A stretch of DNA of 64,000 nt from Streptomyces sp. CBMA152 (GCF_014596475.1 NZ_MECJ01000011.1:124001-188000), one strand, 5' to 3'. Shown: positions 17,601 through 26,273, counted from the first letter of the stretch. The notes: generated from the letters alone by a model not told the origin. Numbers and translations: made by a program.

Positions 17601-18966
17601 TGAGCTGGACGTGGCGTACGACGCGCTCGCGTTCGTCCCCGTGGACGGCACGTACGAGCACCACACCTTCGACGCGGCGGCCATCTTCGAGAGCAACCAG
17701 AACCTGGACACCGACACCCCCTGGCTGATGAAGACGCCCATGCGGACGCGTCAGACCATCTACGACTGGGCGCACTCGCGCACGGCCGGCGGTACGACCT
17801 TCGACAACCAGTACAAGCTGGTCGGCCTGTCGAACTTCCAGGTCTGCAACGGTACGTACAACGACCTCTGCCTCGGCGGCAACACCTCCGCCGCGATCAA
17901 GTCCTGGCAGTCCGACGTGGACGCGGCCGGAACCGACCCGAACGCGCATCCCTCGCAGGCCGACTGGCTCGGCTTCGCGATTCCCGCGCCGCCGTCGACC
18001 ATCAACGAGCACACCTTCGACGAGGACCGCTCGTACAAGATCAAGACGCACATCGACGCGTCGTACGTGGTCGGCCCGGATGGAAAGATCATCCCGGGGA
18101 CCGAGGAAGTGGTGGACTCGGGCCGGACCGGCAACACCGAGATCGCCCCGTTCGCCCGTAACTTCATCCAGGCGACGGTCAAGGACTACGGCTCGCTCGG
18201 CGTCACCCTGCCCGACCTGTCGTTCGACGCCAAGGACGGCAACGTCACCGGTCAGACCACCCATGTGGCCAACCCGCTGGAGACCGGCCTCACCCCCGGA
18301 CAGGCCTACCGTTCGGGCCAGCAGCCGACCACCATCGACTCCACCGGCAAGTGCGTGACGACCAAGTTCGTCAGCGGCGGCAGCATCGGTTACCGCCCGC
18401 TCGACGAGGCGCCCAACACCGACACCAACATGAACGCCTGGGTGAACAAGCTGAAGAGCCTGGCCGACCAGCGGCAGATCCCGGTCGAGGTCGCGGACAC
18501 CGCGGGCGACATCTACAGCCTGTTCTTCCGCTCGCCCGCCCTCGACGGCGGCGGCAACCCCCAGGGGTCGCTGTTCAACATGGCGCCGCCGATCTGGCAG
18601 AACGTCAGCATGGCCTTCTGCGGTGGCGGCACCGTCAAGCCCACCAGCGCGGCCAACATCGACGACAACCCGACGACAGGGCTCGTGTACCAGAGCTACA
18701 TGCCCAACCTGTACCTCTACCTCGACGGCCACATGGTCGACGAGACCGGGCAGCCGGCGAACGGGCCCGTGCAGCGCGGTGACTTCAAGTCGTTCTCCAA
18801 CCTGCCGCTCGGCGACGACCACCACACCGGCTACGGCTCCTGTGGAACCGAGGTCAAGGGCAACGGTGGAAACCCCTGGAGCCTGAAGGCCGTGCCTTCC
18901 GGCTTCCCCGGAGGCACCCCCAACATCCCCATGTTCTGCGATGACGGGAGCCACTCCAGCAGCTGA
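14614..18966 (+). CDS. Large secreted protein with lysozyme/SLT-like core and golvesin-like domain
   Basis: About 1450 residues. The TTG at 14614 is preferred because GGAG lies 6 nt upstream; GTG 14581 is in frame but has no ribosome site. A twin-Arg/Lys N-terminus and hydrophobic core give a signal peptide ending near AWA. Residues ~40-330 are propeller-like repeats. Residues ~515-580 (ILTQESNLWQASS, then CGYGIGQATDGM) resemble a soluble lytic transglycosylase core with catalytic-type Glu. Residues ~898-1009 (HYWFSHARQ to YDALAFVPV) match golvesin/Xly-type CBD-like domains. Cys-rich linkers lie between. Probable cell-wall or extracellular enzyme; its function is unproven. Confidence 0.85.
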   Translation: MRPRRTARKARVPVLASAGLAMVAGLLQGTMAWAGQSDAAGSQPPAPGAAAPNTVAPEQRGDALGKDWKKSTDRAWTTAGDATGFHVLVADANAGYTWRTVATLSEPGLDTDQWIGNACVTGSGKRAVVVYAPRAFTNRDDLFDRGAFTAVVDLQSGKVTKLALNASLAYFDPGCGAGETAVVTQASADGNSEQTQFQTVDAATGKIVSTGTVDGQATSAVPVGKDVIAAAGSHLVKVGPAGKADVVATTHGTATRLHPDADGNVAFLEPAKGGKVDVQHLRGRTVKTLAVGALGQVGLVQGAAGKVFVTGKSTAAGDLPSTMRRVTEAPAQAELSTNGQLAVVQAVPQHLADKVASPLMRAKAPVAEAVEIKATATATDKPLAFTVATQQTPAQADTGAKPSPLLPFIAGGRSTVKKALAASGAKAAASGDPATDPVDGDRYCAVPRNDVNTQVYQPTPNQVEWAADMAIRGLLTSDHANRPANWHNSGLPAWSPQGMFPSHPLVTGGRIPAQVMLGILTQESNLWQASSHAEPGEYGNPLIGNYYGTNIYAGTTGYDPKRIWKINWDKADCGYGIGQATDGMRIAGHPKEGEVLLPPDQQRAVALDYATGIAYSTRILQDKWNELHTAGTQIKLNDDDPTRPENWFAAVWDYNAGLNVRGSNPDDASAWGLGWANNPANPKYPADRGAFLDNNHYADAAKPQNWAYEEKVMGWGAFPIDTGHSYDDNGNPNKGNTHGFSSAWWSNAMERTSSVKPPLSAFCDTTNGCDWANPPVCHTVSCYNQHWFRHDVTWKNCGSKPAPPSGLANECGNEYLTYKTVRGEPGDAHPKLGPCDANALPSGTVIVDDEPDGAPQNRCGSRGWSSNGSFSWEFRTDDEGKYEAKEDLHQIGGGFGGHYWFSHARQPNNWDNYLTTSGTWTPNLADHVYKVQAFVPYPSHTTKSAHYEVTAKDGKTHERIVDQSKANNDWVTVGYFQLGSNAKVSLTNVTGDSTSGELDVAYDALAFVPVDGTYEHHTFDAAAIFESNQNLDTDTPWLMKTPMRTRQTIYDWAHSRTAGGTTFDNQYKLVGLSNFQVCNGTYNDLCLGGNTSAAIKSWQSDVDAAGTDPNAHPSQADWLGFAIPAPPSTINEHTFDEDRSYKIKTHIDASYVVGPDGKIIPGTEEVVDSGRTGNTEIAPFARNFIQATVKDYGSLGVTLPDLSFDAKDGNVTGQTTHVANPLETGLTPGQAYRSGQQPTTIDSTGKCVTTKFVSGGSIGYRPLDEAPNTDTNMNAWVNKLKSLADQRQIPVEVADTAGDIYSLFFRSPALDGGGNPQGSLFNMAPPIWQNVSMAFCGGGTVKPTSAANIDDNPTTGLVYQSYMPNLYLYLDGHMVDETGQPANGPVQRGDFKSFSNLPLGDDHHTGYGSCGTEVKGNGGNPWSLKAVPSGFPGGTPNIPMFCDDGSHSSS

Positions 18967-18972
18967 TGTCCC

Positions 18973-19012
18973 GGCCCCGGCCAGGTCCGCGATCGCGGGC
19001 CCGGCCGGGGCC
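18973..19012 (+). terminator. Terminator hairpin after large secreted-protein gene
   Basis: GGCCCCGGCC (18973-18982) pairs with GGCCGGGGCC (19003-19012) just after the stop at 18966; the following gene starts at 19045. Confidence 0.65.
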
Positions 19013-19044
19013 TTCGCCCGTGCCCACGAAGGAGGATGCGGACC

Positions 19045-19566
19045 ATGGTGCGACACCTCACGTTGCCAGGGCTGCTGGTGGCGCTACCGCCCCTGCTCTT
19101 TCCCCTGGCCGTGACCCTGCCGTCCGGTCTCCCCGCCGACCAGGTGGTCCTCGCCTCGACGATCGGCCTCTTCCCGGCGGTACTCTCCGCCTGGCTGGCG
19201 AGCCGGGTGCTCGCCCGGCACAGCCGTCTGCGCCATGCGGCTCTCACCGGGTGCGTCTCGACGTCCCTGTTCGGGTGTCTGATCGTGGGCTCCGTCTATT
19301 ACGGGTTGGTCTTCGCGCCCTTCCTCGTGCTCCTCTTCGGCCTCCTCGGCCTGCTCAGCCTCCGGGGCACCTGGACCCTGGCCCAGGGCAGAAAACGGGG
19401 AGCGGTGAGCGCTTCCCTTCCGCTGTGCCTCATCGCAGCCTTCGGCCTGCATGTGTCCACCGGCGGAGCGGCGGGGAGGCTCGTCCACCTGGTCGGCTGG
19501 ACGTGCCTGGCCCTCGCCGTCCTGATCTGCTCGCTGACACTGCTGGCGCCCGAAAAGCGCAGCTGA
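19045..19566 (+). CDS. Small polytopic membrane protein
   Basis: 173 residues from ATG 19045, which has AAGGAGG 9 nt upstream; the ATG at 19036 touches that ribosome site. Five hydrophobic segments of about 20 residues are visible (PGLLVALPPLLFPLAVTLP, VVLASTIGLFPAVLSAWLA and others) with basic loops. No catalytic motif or family was recognised. It converges with the DUF2690 gene, with 12 nt between stops. Confidence 0.7.
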   Translation: MVRHLTLPGLLVALPPLLFPLAVTLPSGLPADQVVLASTIGLFPAVLSAWLASRVLARHSRLRHAALTGCVSTSLFGCLIVGSVYYGLVFAPFLVLLFGLLGLLSLRGTWTLAQGRKRGAVSASLPLCLIAAFGLHVSTGGAAGRLVHLVGWTCLALAVLICSLTLLAPEKRS

Positions 19567-19578
19567 CGGACCCGTTTT

Positions 19579-20553
19579 CTACGGCTCGACGCTGGCGATG
19601 GGCGAGCACTCCAACTGCTTCTGGCTCGGTATCGCCCCGCACACCGTGATGGAGCTGGGCGGCGCGTCGTCCGTGACCGCGAGCATCCGGGTGTAGGTGT
19701 CCCGGTCCGTCCGGATCGTGGCCTCCTGCTCCAGACCGGTCCGGTCCTTGATCGTGACGACGTCCCCGACGGCACCGTTCTCGATCCGCCCCCACACCGC
19801 ATGGCAGGCGGGGCTGTACCGCAGCTCGATGTGCATACCGCGCAGCCACGTGTCGTGCGCGGTGTTCGCGTCCCACTGGCAGTCCATGGACTGCGGATCA
19901 CGGCGCAGACAGGTGTCCCCGGAACACCGCACCTGGACCTTTCCGGCTGCGGGCACCACCTTCCCCTGGCCGGTACCCGACGCCTGGTCGCCGGAGGTGC
20001 CGTCGGACGCACCGTGCGAGCCGGATCCCACCCCGCCCCCCAGGGCCAGCACCGCGGCGACCGCACCCATCACCGCGCCCGACGCGATGTAGCCCACGGC
20101 CCCCAGCTTGCGTCGCCAGGCGGGCCGGATGACGACCCGGCGCCGGGCGAGCACCGGCGGGATCCACCGGGGTGCGCGGCGCACGGCCGGGTGCGGCTCC
20201 TCGGCCGCCTGCGGCGGTTCCGGCGCCTCCGAGGTCTCGGCAACGGGTGCCGATGTCACGGGCTCGGGTACGTACGCCTCGTCGGCGGCCGGTTCCTCGG
20301 CCGACGACTGCCCCACCTGTACGAGCAGATCGAGCAACGGTTGCGCGTCCGCCCCGGTGGCGGCCGCGAACTGCTCGACGGCGACCTTCGAAGGCAGTTG
20401 CTTCCCGTTCAGGAATCGCTCCCAGGAGGAGCGGCTGTAGTGCGTCCTGTCGGCCAGCTGTCCATAGCTGAACCCGGACTCCTGCTTGATCCGGCGCAGT
20501 TCCGCAAAGAGCTGTTCCTGTGTGTACACAGGCGCATTGGTCTGATCGGACAT
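19579..20553 (-). CDS. Membrane-anchored XRE/DUF2690 protein
   Basis: 324 residues in three parts. An N-terminal HTH (FAELRRIKQESGFSYGQLADR, then SRSSWERFLNGKQLPS) is followed by a Pro/Ala/Glu-rich linker. One membrane helix at about 150-175 (LGAVGYIASGAVMGAVAAVLAL) leads into an outer Cys-containing domain (VRCSGDTCLRRDPQSMDC, then MHIELRYSPACHAVWGRIE) that matches DUF2690. The family is common in Streptomyces and is thought to link an outside signal to a cytoplasmic DNA-binding domain. No partner gene lies beside it. Confidence 0.88.
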   Translation of the reverse strand: MSDQTNAPVYTQEQLFAELRRIKQESGFSYGQLADRTHYSRSSWERFLNGKQLPSKVAVEQFAAATGADAQPLLDLLVQVGQSSAEEPAADEAYVPEPVTSAPVAETSEAPEPPQAAEEPHPAVRRAPRWIPPVLARRRVVIRPAWRRKLGAVGYIASGAVMGAVAAVLALGGGVGSGSHGASDGTSGDQASGTGQGKVVPAAGKVQVRCSGDTCLRRDPQSMDCQWDANTAHDTWLRGMHIELRYSPACHAVWGRIENGAVGDVVTIKDRTGLEQEATIRTDRDTYTRMLAVTDDAPPSSITVCGAIPSQKQLECSPIASVEP

Positions 20554-21461
20554 GTGCCTCCCCCGTCATTCACTCGCGGCGGACGGCAACTCCCCTGGCC
20601 GTCCGCGCGGACCATAGAGTAACCGGACCGCTGACCGGTTTACGGACGCCTACGACACCCGTCCCACCACGGTCGGACCCGGTCCCGCCCAAGGGCCGAC
20701 TCCGTCATTTCTCTCTGCCGAACAGCCTTGATTCGCAGGTGCAGTAAGTAGGTGGCCCCCGCATGCGTCGTACGGAATTCCTTTCGGCTGGACGGCTGAG
20801 TGCCCAGTGCCACCGGTTCGTTCCGGTCCGGGTGGATTCACCGTTTTGCCTCCCGCAGGTAGAACCGGCGACCCGCCCGTTCCGGCGTTGCGAGCCCCTG
20901 GGACGCGTCCCACGGGCGTCCCGGGCCGTCCCGCACCGCACCGGGACGACCACCGGGTCGCCGTGAAGGGGTGGATCGGTCCCGAATATCTGGCAACGCC
21001 ACGGCCGCCGCCGAGCCCAGGGAAAAGATGCGGCACTTCGGTTGCATATCCGCACATGAAAGTGGTTCTTCCGCCCTCGATGCCACGTTCTCTCCAATCG
21101 GCGCGGCAGCCGATCAAGGGGATTCCGCCCGGGAGTTCCGAGGCGCGGCTCCGCGAGGTTCCGTACATGACGGAACACGGCGCGGTGTGTGGATCACCAC
21201 ACTCCCGCGCCGCGCCCGAGCCCGCCGTCAGATGAGGGACGTCCCTGGTCTTCGCGGCGCGGCGTCCCATTGCCCAGGTCAGCGCCGTGCGGAGGGCCGG
21301 GACGGTCCGGGACGGCCTCCGGACCTGCCCACGTCGGGCCTATCGTCGTCGAACACCCCGGTCCACGAGCAGCGCGACGAGACGACGTCCGCGCCCGTAT
21401 GAGGTGCCCTCAGATCACCGCCACGGGCATCACACGCACCCCTGCAGTTAAGGAACTCATC
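20554..21461. other. 908-nt intergenic region with no supported gene
   Basis: The promoters of the DUF2690 gene (minus) and the AMIN-like gene (plus) must lie here. Open frames on both strands overlap one another and lack convincing ribosome sites or motifs. Just upstream of 21462 the sequence becomes coding-like with AAGGA. The rest holds nothing I can name. Confidence 0.4.
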
Positions 21462-21986
21462 ATGGCTATCCCCCTCACCGCCCGCCGGGCCGCGTCCATC
21501 GCCGCCGTCCTGGCCGGACTGACGGCCTCGGCCGTACCCGCCCACGCCGCCACCACGACCGCTCCCTCGTGCGCGCGCATCTGTGTGCTGGACGCGCGGA
21601 GCGGGGCCCACCCCGACTATGACCGCCTGGTGCTCGACCTGACCAACAACGGCGCGCCCCCGACGGTGCACGCACGTGTCTCTGCCGACGGTTCGTACCA
21701 CGTCTACGCCAGTGACGACGACAGAAAGCTCGCGATCACCGGCAAGTCGTATCTGTTCGTCGACATCGCCCCGGCCGACGTCACGTCCACCGGTCCCGAC
21801 GCCTACACCAGCCCCGTCGTGCAGCCCGTCTCCCTGCCCTCCCTCAAGGGAGTTCAGCTGGCGACGGCAGGGGGCTTCGAGATGGACCACACCACGACGT
21901 TCGGCCTGTCCCTCGGTGACTACTCCAGCTACAAGGTCTTCACCCTGACCTCGCCGAACCGCGTCGTCGTCGACCTCTACCACTGA
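21462..21986 (+). CDS. Secreted AMIN-like domain protein
   Basis: 174 residues from ATG 21462 with AAGGA about 7 nt upstream; the longer frame to 21189 is not coding-like. A signal peptide (RRAASIAAVLAGLTASAVPAHA) is followed by an all-beta domain: CARICVLDARSGAHPDYDRLVLDL near the start and FTLTSPNRVVVDLYH at the very end. That ending (SPxRVVVDL) is the hallmark of AMIN-like domain proteins, which in actinomycetes are exported and presumed to bind the cell wall. Function is otherwise unknown. Confidence 0.85.
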   Translation: MAIPLTARRAASIAAVLAGLTASAVPAHAATTTAPSCARICVLDARSGAHPDYDRLVLDLTNNGAPPTVHARVSADGSYHVYASDDDRKLAITGKSYLFVDIAPADVTSTGPDAYTSPVVQPVSLPSLKGVQLATAGGFEMDHTTTFGLSLGDYSSYKVFTLTSPNRVVVDLYH

Positions 21987-22222
21987 CCCTTTACGGAGCA
22001 GTCACCGATCGGACGACGTGAAGTGCATCTGCGGCAGAACGGGCACGGCTCCCCAGCTGTTGAGCGAGATGTCTCCTGCCTCAACTCTTCCATCTGGGGA
22101 GTGCGGGGCCACTTGCGCTGAAGGACCAGTTCCAGAACCGGGCGCTTCCCGCGTCGGGTGCGGCGCGTGATCTAGCGATACGATTGTGATGTACCTCACC
22201 TTTGGATGAAGGGTGCGGGGCC

Positions 22223-23869
22223 ATGGGCGTATCCGAAGCGACACCCGTCACGGACAGCGGCCATCCCGGCTTGAGGCGAGAGATCGGCTTTGTCGGGCTG
22301 ATCTGGGCCTCGGAGGGATCGATCATCGGATCGGGCTGGCTGTTCGGCGCACAGAAAGCGCTGGGAGTGGCCGGACCGGCCGCGATCATCTCCTGGGGAA
22401 TCGGCAGCGTCGCGATCTTGATCCTGGCGCTGGTGCACGCGGAGCTCGGCGGTATGTATCCGGTCTCCGGCGGAACGGCCCGCTTCCCGCACTACGCGTT
22501 CGGCGGGGCCGCCGGAGCGTCGTTCGGATGGTTCTCCTGGCTCCAGGCGGCCACGGTCGCACCCATCGAGGTGCTGGCGATGATCACGTACGGCCAGCAC
22601 TACTCCTGGGCGAAAGGCTGGCTGAAGGTCAAGGGCGGCCAGGACCTGCTGACCGGTTCCGGGATCGCCGTCGCGATCGTGCTGATGGCGGTCATCACCG
22701 CCATCAACTTCCTCAGCATCCGGCTGCTGGCACGTACCAACAGCGCGGCGACCTGGTGGAAGGTCGGCATCCCGCTGCTGACGATCTTCGTGTTCGCCAT
22801 CATCGCGTTCCACGGAAGCAACTTCACCGCCGCCGACGGCTTCAACCCCTACGGCGCGAAGGGCATCCTGAGCGCGGTCTCCACCAGCGGCATCATCTTC
22901 GCGCTGCTGGGTTTCGAGCAGGCCGACCAGCTCGCCGGTGAGAGCGCGAACCCGAAACGCGATATTCCGCGTGCGGTCATCGGCTCCATCGTGATCGGCG
23001 CGATCATCTACATCCTGCTGCAGATCGTCTTCCTGGCGGCGCTGCCCGCCTCGCAGGTCCAGGGCACCTGGACCACCGCCGCGTTCAACACCCTGACCGG
23101 CCCGTTCGCCCAGCTCGCCACACTCATCAGCCTGGGCTGGCTGGCCACCATCCTCTATCTGGATGCGGTGGTCTCCCCTGCCGGTACGGGCCTGATCTAC
23201 ATCACCGGGTCCTCCCGGGTCTCCTACGGCCTCAGCCGTAACGGCTATGTGCCGCAGGTCTTCGAGAAGACCACCCGGCGCGGTGTCCCCTGGCCCGGCC
23301 TCATCGCCGCGTTCGTGACCGGCTGCATCTGCTTCCTGCCGTTCCCGAGCTGGCAGTCGCTGGTCGGACTGATCACCAGCGCCAGCGTACTGATGTACGC
23401 CGGTGCGCCGCTGTCCTTCGGCGTCTTCCGCAACCGTCTGCCGAACGCCGACCGTCCGTACCGCCTGCCCGGCGGGTCCTGGATGTCGCCACTGGCCTTC
23501 GCCGTCGCCAACCTGCTGATTCTGTGGTCGGGTTGGCAGACGGACTGGAAGCTGGGCGTGGCGATCCTGATCGGTTACGTCATCCTCATCGCCAACCGCG
23601 TCTTCAAGATGAACCCGATCCAGCCCCAGCTCGACCTGAAGGCGGCGCAGTGGCTGCCCGTCTATCTGATCGGCATGGGACTCATCGTCTACGCCAGCGA
23701 CTTCGGCCCGCTGAAACACCCGTGGTTCCCGCTGTGGTGGGACATGGCCGTGGTGGCGGCGTTCAGCCTCGTCATCTACTACTGGGCGCTCGCGGTGGCC
23801 CTGCCGACCGAGAAGATCCAGCGGATGATCGACCAGGTCGTCGTTCCGGAGGAAGCCGACATCAAGTGA
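22223..23869 (+). CDS. APC-family amino acid permease
   Basis: 548 residues from ATG 22223. It shows twelve or more hydrophobic helices and the APC signature near the N-terminus (EIGFVGLIWASEGSIIGSGWLFG, first helix with the unwound GSG motif), then GGMYPVSGGTARFPHYAFGG and FALLGFEQADQLAGESANPKRDIPRA, typical of amino acid/polyamine transporters. The substrate cannot be read. A 12-bp hairpin separates it from the convergent EndoIII-like gene. Confidence 0.9.
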   Translation: MGVSEATPVTDSGHPGLRREIGFVGLIWASEGSIIGSGWLFGAQKALGVAGPAAIISWGIGSVAILILALVHAELGGMYPVSGGTARFPHYAFGGAAGASFGWFSWLQAATVAPIEVLAMITYGQHYSWAKGWLKVKGGQDLLTGSGIAVAIVLMAVITAINFLSIRLLARTNSAATWWKVGIPLLTIFVFAIIAFHGSNFTAADGFNPYGAKGILSAVSTSGIIFALLGFEQADQLAGESANPKRDIPRAVIGSIVIGAIIYILLQIVFLAALPASQVQGTWTTAAFNTLTGPFAQLATLISLGWLATILYLDAVVSPAGTGLIYITGSSRVSYGLSRNGYVPQVFEKTTRRGVPWPGLIAAFVTGCICFLPFPSWQSLVGLITSASVLMYAGAPLSFGVFRNRLPNADRPYRLPGGSWMSPLAFAVANLLILWSGWQTDWKLGVAILIGYVILIANRVFKMNPIQPQLDLKAAQWLPVYLIGMGLIVYASDFGPLKHPWFPLWWDMAVVAAFSLVIYYWALAVALPTEKIQRMIDQVVVPEEADIK

Positions 23870-23876
23870 TCGCCGT

Positions 23877-23915
23877 CGAGGGCCCCACCGGCAGTGCGCC
23901 GAAGTGGGGCCCTCG
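23877..23915. terminator. Bidirectional terminator hairpin
   Basis: CGAGGGCCCCAC (23877-23888) pairs with GTGGGGCCCTCG (23904-23915), a perfect 12-bp stem between the convergent permease and EndoIII-like genes, followed by ATCTT. Confidence 0.8.
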
Positions 23916-23936
23916 ATCTTGGTGAGGTCGCCGGCC

Positions 23937-24575
23937 TCAGGCAGCGCGCAGTTCGCTCACCGCGTCCTTCGACAGACGGGCACGGACCAGGGCGGCGGCC
24001 AGCCGGGCCAGTTCCTCCGTCTCCACCAGCCGCCCCAGACCGCGCGGGGTGTGCGGCAGTCCCAGCGACGCCGCGGTCTCACAGGTCCGGTCGTCGAAGA
24101 AGGGACGCAGCTCGGGCCAGACCTGCTGGACCTCCCGGCAGAAGATGTCCGCGCCCACCGGGCCGATCCTGGGGACCTCCTGCAACAGCTCCCGCACCGC
24201 GGACGGCTCCCTGTCCGCTTCCTCGCGGAGATTGCGCAGATCGCCCTTCCAGCGGTCGAGTACGAGCTCGGCACCCTCGCCGAGCGCGGTCGCGGTGCTC
24301 TCGTCGTACCGGACGTAGTGGGCACGGCCCAGCGCGTCCACCCGGTCCTGCCAGCGGGAATCAGCCATCGCCCGAGGAGTGCGCAGCCCGGCGCCGAAGA
24401 GCTCCCTGGCGGCAGCCGTCGCGATGTCCGCCTTGATGCGGATCGAGCAGAGCACGGTGAGCACCAGCAGTTGGTACAGCGGCGCGGGTGTGTCGCGCAG
24501 CGTGATGCCCGCCTCGTCGGCGTACGTCCTTCCGTATGCGCGCAGCAGGCGCGAGGTCAGCTCCTGGGTGTTCAT
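23937..24575 (-). CDS. Endonuclease III-like HhH protein
   Basis: 212 residues from ATG 24575 with GAGAGG upstream. It has the helix-hairpin-helix region LLQEVPRIGPVGADIFCREV (about 145-165) and the surrounding all-helical layout of the Nth/MutY superfamily: TPAPLYQLLVLTVLCSIRIKADIATAAA early, then an FFDDRTCETAASLG segment after the HhH. The C-terminal four-Cys [4Fe-4S] motif of true Nth is absent. Actinomycete genomes carry such endonuclease-like proteins beside stress genes. A repair role is inferred. Confidence 0.8.
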   Translation of the reverse strand: MNTQELTSRLLRAYGRTYADEAGITLRDTPAPLYQLLVLTVLCSIRIKADIATAAARELFGAGLRTPRAMADSRWQDRVDALGRAHYVRYDESTATALGEGAELVLDRWKGDLRNLREEADREPSAVRELLQEVPRIGPVGADIFCREVQQVWPELRPFFDDRTCETAASLGLPHTPRGLGRLVETEELARLAAALVRARLSKDAVSELRAA

Positions 24576-24583
24576 CGGGCCTC

Positions 24584-24895
24584 TCATGCCGCCTTGGCGT
24601 GATGGTGGAGCAGCCGGTGGCTCTCGGACAGTTCGTCGCGTTCCTGGACCTCGGTGAGGCGGATGCCGATGTGGTAATCCTGGACCAGCATCCAGCCCAG
24701 GAAGCCGGCGGCAACCGTGCACACGACTCCGGCGGAGGCGAGCGCGAGCCCGAGGGTGGCGCTCTTGGCCGGACCGTTCCAGTGGCCGGCGTACACACCG
24801 AGGCTGATCGCGAACAGCGCCAGCGCCGTGACGTTCAGACCCGCGTGGGCCAGCCCGACGCTCCTGGCTCCGGACGCGCGCGGCCCCCTTGATCG
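24584..24895 (-). pseudogene. 5'-truncated DUF2231 membrane protein
   Basis: The readable part (about 104 residues ending HHHAKAA) holds the last two helices of a DUF2231-type protein: VGLAHAGLNVTALALFAISL and LGLALASAGVVCTVAAGFLGWMLV, followed by the typical charged tail. The two N-terminal helices of the family and any start codon are missing, and upstream sequence shows no membrane segments. A truncated thioesterase gene abuts it, consistent with a deletion that removed both ends. Confidence 0.55.
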
Positions 24896-25028
24896 CGCCG
24901 TAATTCCAGGGTCCTCCGGTGCGGGAGTGCACACAACTACGTGACCGCCACCCGCCACGCTCCGTATCCGACCACCTCCGTTCCGGCGCGTCTCCTCCAC
25001 ACCCGCGTGCGCTTCCTCGCCTCCGACC

Positions 25029-25678
25029 TCAATCGGCGCCGCCATCGCAGACGTACACCAACAGGCAGTCATGGAGCAGGCGTTGAGGGCCGCCGGTCAC
25101 CTCGGCCGACAGCTCGCCCCTGATACGCACCCACACCTGACTCCGGGGCGACCGCAGCGACGGATCCTTCTCCGTGTCGAAGCTCAACGGCCCGACGAAC
25201 GCAGCTCGTACGGCGTCCCGAGGGGCTGCGTCACCGTGCCGAACGCCTTGGTCAGCCGCTCCTCGTAGGTCTGCAGGCTCTCCGGGCCCGGCACGGGCGG
25301 CGTCGGATCCTGGTGGTCGAGGCCCGGCTCGGGGCGGTGGAATGAGGCGGTCAGGGAGAACACCTCACGGCCGCGCTGGGTCGTACGGATTCGCCGGGTG
25401 GCGAACGAGGCGCCGTCCCGCACCCGCTCGACGTGGTGATCGAACGGCACGGTCGGCATGGCAGGCCGGACGAAGAAGCCGTGCACCGAGTGCACCGGCA
25501 GCTCACCGGACACCGTGCACCCGGCCGCGGCCAGCGCCTGCGCGGCCGAGTGCCCTCCGTACACCGGGGAGGTCTGCTCCCGGGGAGGGCGCCCGACGAA
25601 GCGGTCCTCACCCCCGTCCAGGGCGGCACCGAGATCAAGAAGGCCGAGCAGGTCCGGCGGCGTACGTTCCTGGTCCAT
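25029..25678 (-). pseudogene. Acyl-CoA thioesterase II (TesB-like), frameshifted and 3'-truncated
   Basis: From ATG 25678 the frame reads LLGLLDLGAALDGGEDRFVG and TSPVYGGHSAAQALAAA, the N-terminal hot-dog domain of TesB. It then goes out of frame at PYELRSS near 25197. One missing nucleotide restores ELRFVGPLSFDTEKD..., and the second frame continues to RLLHDCLLVYVCDGGAD and stops at 25029. About one third of a normal ~290-residue protein is missing, including the end of the second hot-dog domain. The DUF2231 remnant follows directly. Confidence 0.65.
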
Positions 25679-25827
25679 GGAGCCCACTTCACCTCGGCGG
25701 GACCGAACGGGAGCCAGCATCTCCACCGCGCCCCGGGCCCTCAACCGAACCGCCTTAAGGAGCAGCCGAGTTGACGCCGAGGGGTGAGGGTGCCGGGTTG
25801 ACCGCGCCGGGGCGGCGGCGCATGCGG

Positions 25828-25866
25828 GAGCCGGGGCGCCCACACGGAAGGGGGGCGCCCCGGCTC
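25828..25866 (-). terminator. Perfect 14-bp terminator hairpin
   Basis: GAGCCGGGGCGCCC (25828-25841) pairs with GGGCGCCCCGGCTC (25853-25866) around an 11-nt loop, just past the stop of the short minus-strand gene at 25882. Confidence 0.75.
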
Positions 25867-25881
25867 TCACAGGCAGCGGCG

Positions 25882-26058
25882 TCAGTTGTGGCCGGCGTCG
25901 CTCTCGCGCATCATGCGCTCGGCTTCCTCGCGCTGCTCGTCGGCCTGCCGCCGGGCGTCCCCGGTGTTGCCGGAGATCTGCTCCCTGGCCTGCTGGGCCT
26001 TCGCCCGGGCCTCGTCGGCCGCCTGCGCCTTGTTCCGGTTCTTGTCAGCCTTGCCCAT
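25882..26058 (-). CDS. Short charged helical protein (58 aa)
   Basis: A 58-residue protein made almost entirely of charged and Ala/Gln residues (MGKADKNRNKAQAADEARAK at the start, ERMMRESDAGHN at the end), predicted to be one long amphipathic helix. AGGAG lies 9 nt before ATG 26058 and a strong hairpin follows the stop, which supports it as a real gene despite its size. Composition resembles small stress proteins of the CsbD kind, but no specific motif was matched. Confidence 0.65.
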   Translation of the reverse strand: MGKADKNRNKAQAADEARAKAQQAREQISGNTGDARRQADEQREEAERMMRESDAGHN

Positions 26059-26273
26059 GGAGATTCACTCCTGATGCGGGTGTGGGGATGGGGGTGGAAC
26101 TCCTTCACCGTGACACGACCCCTCACCCACCGCACGCCCGACGGTCACGCACCGTGACCCCAGCCGTCAGGCGACGGAAAGCCAGCCTGCGATCACCTGA
26201 AGTTGCCAGGTCGCCGGGGGTGTGCAGCGGTGGGATCCTGGAACAGGGACTTATCACCCCCGAGGAGGCACTC

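Noticed and set aside
14569..19056. 1495-codon minus-strand frame opposite the large secreted-protein gene
   Set aside because: It is the GC-rich antisense shadow of the 14614 gene; the plus frame has a signal peptide, ribosome site and recognisable domains, and the minus frame is Val/Gly/Arg/His repeats.
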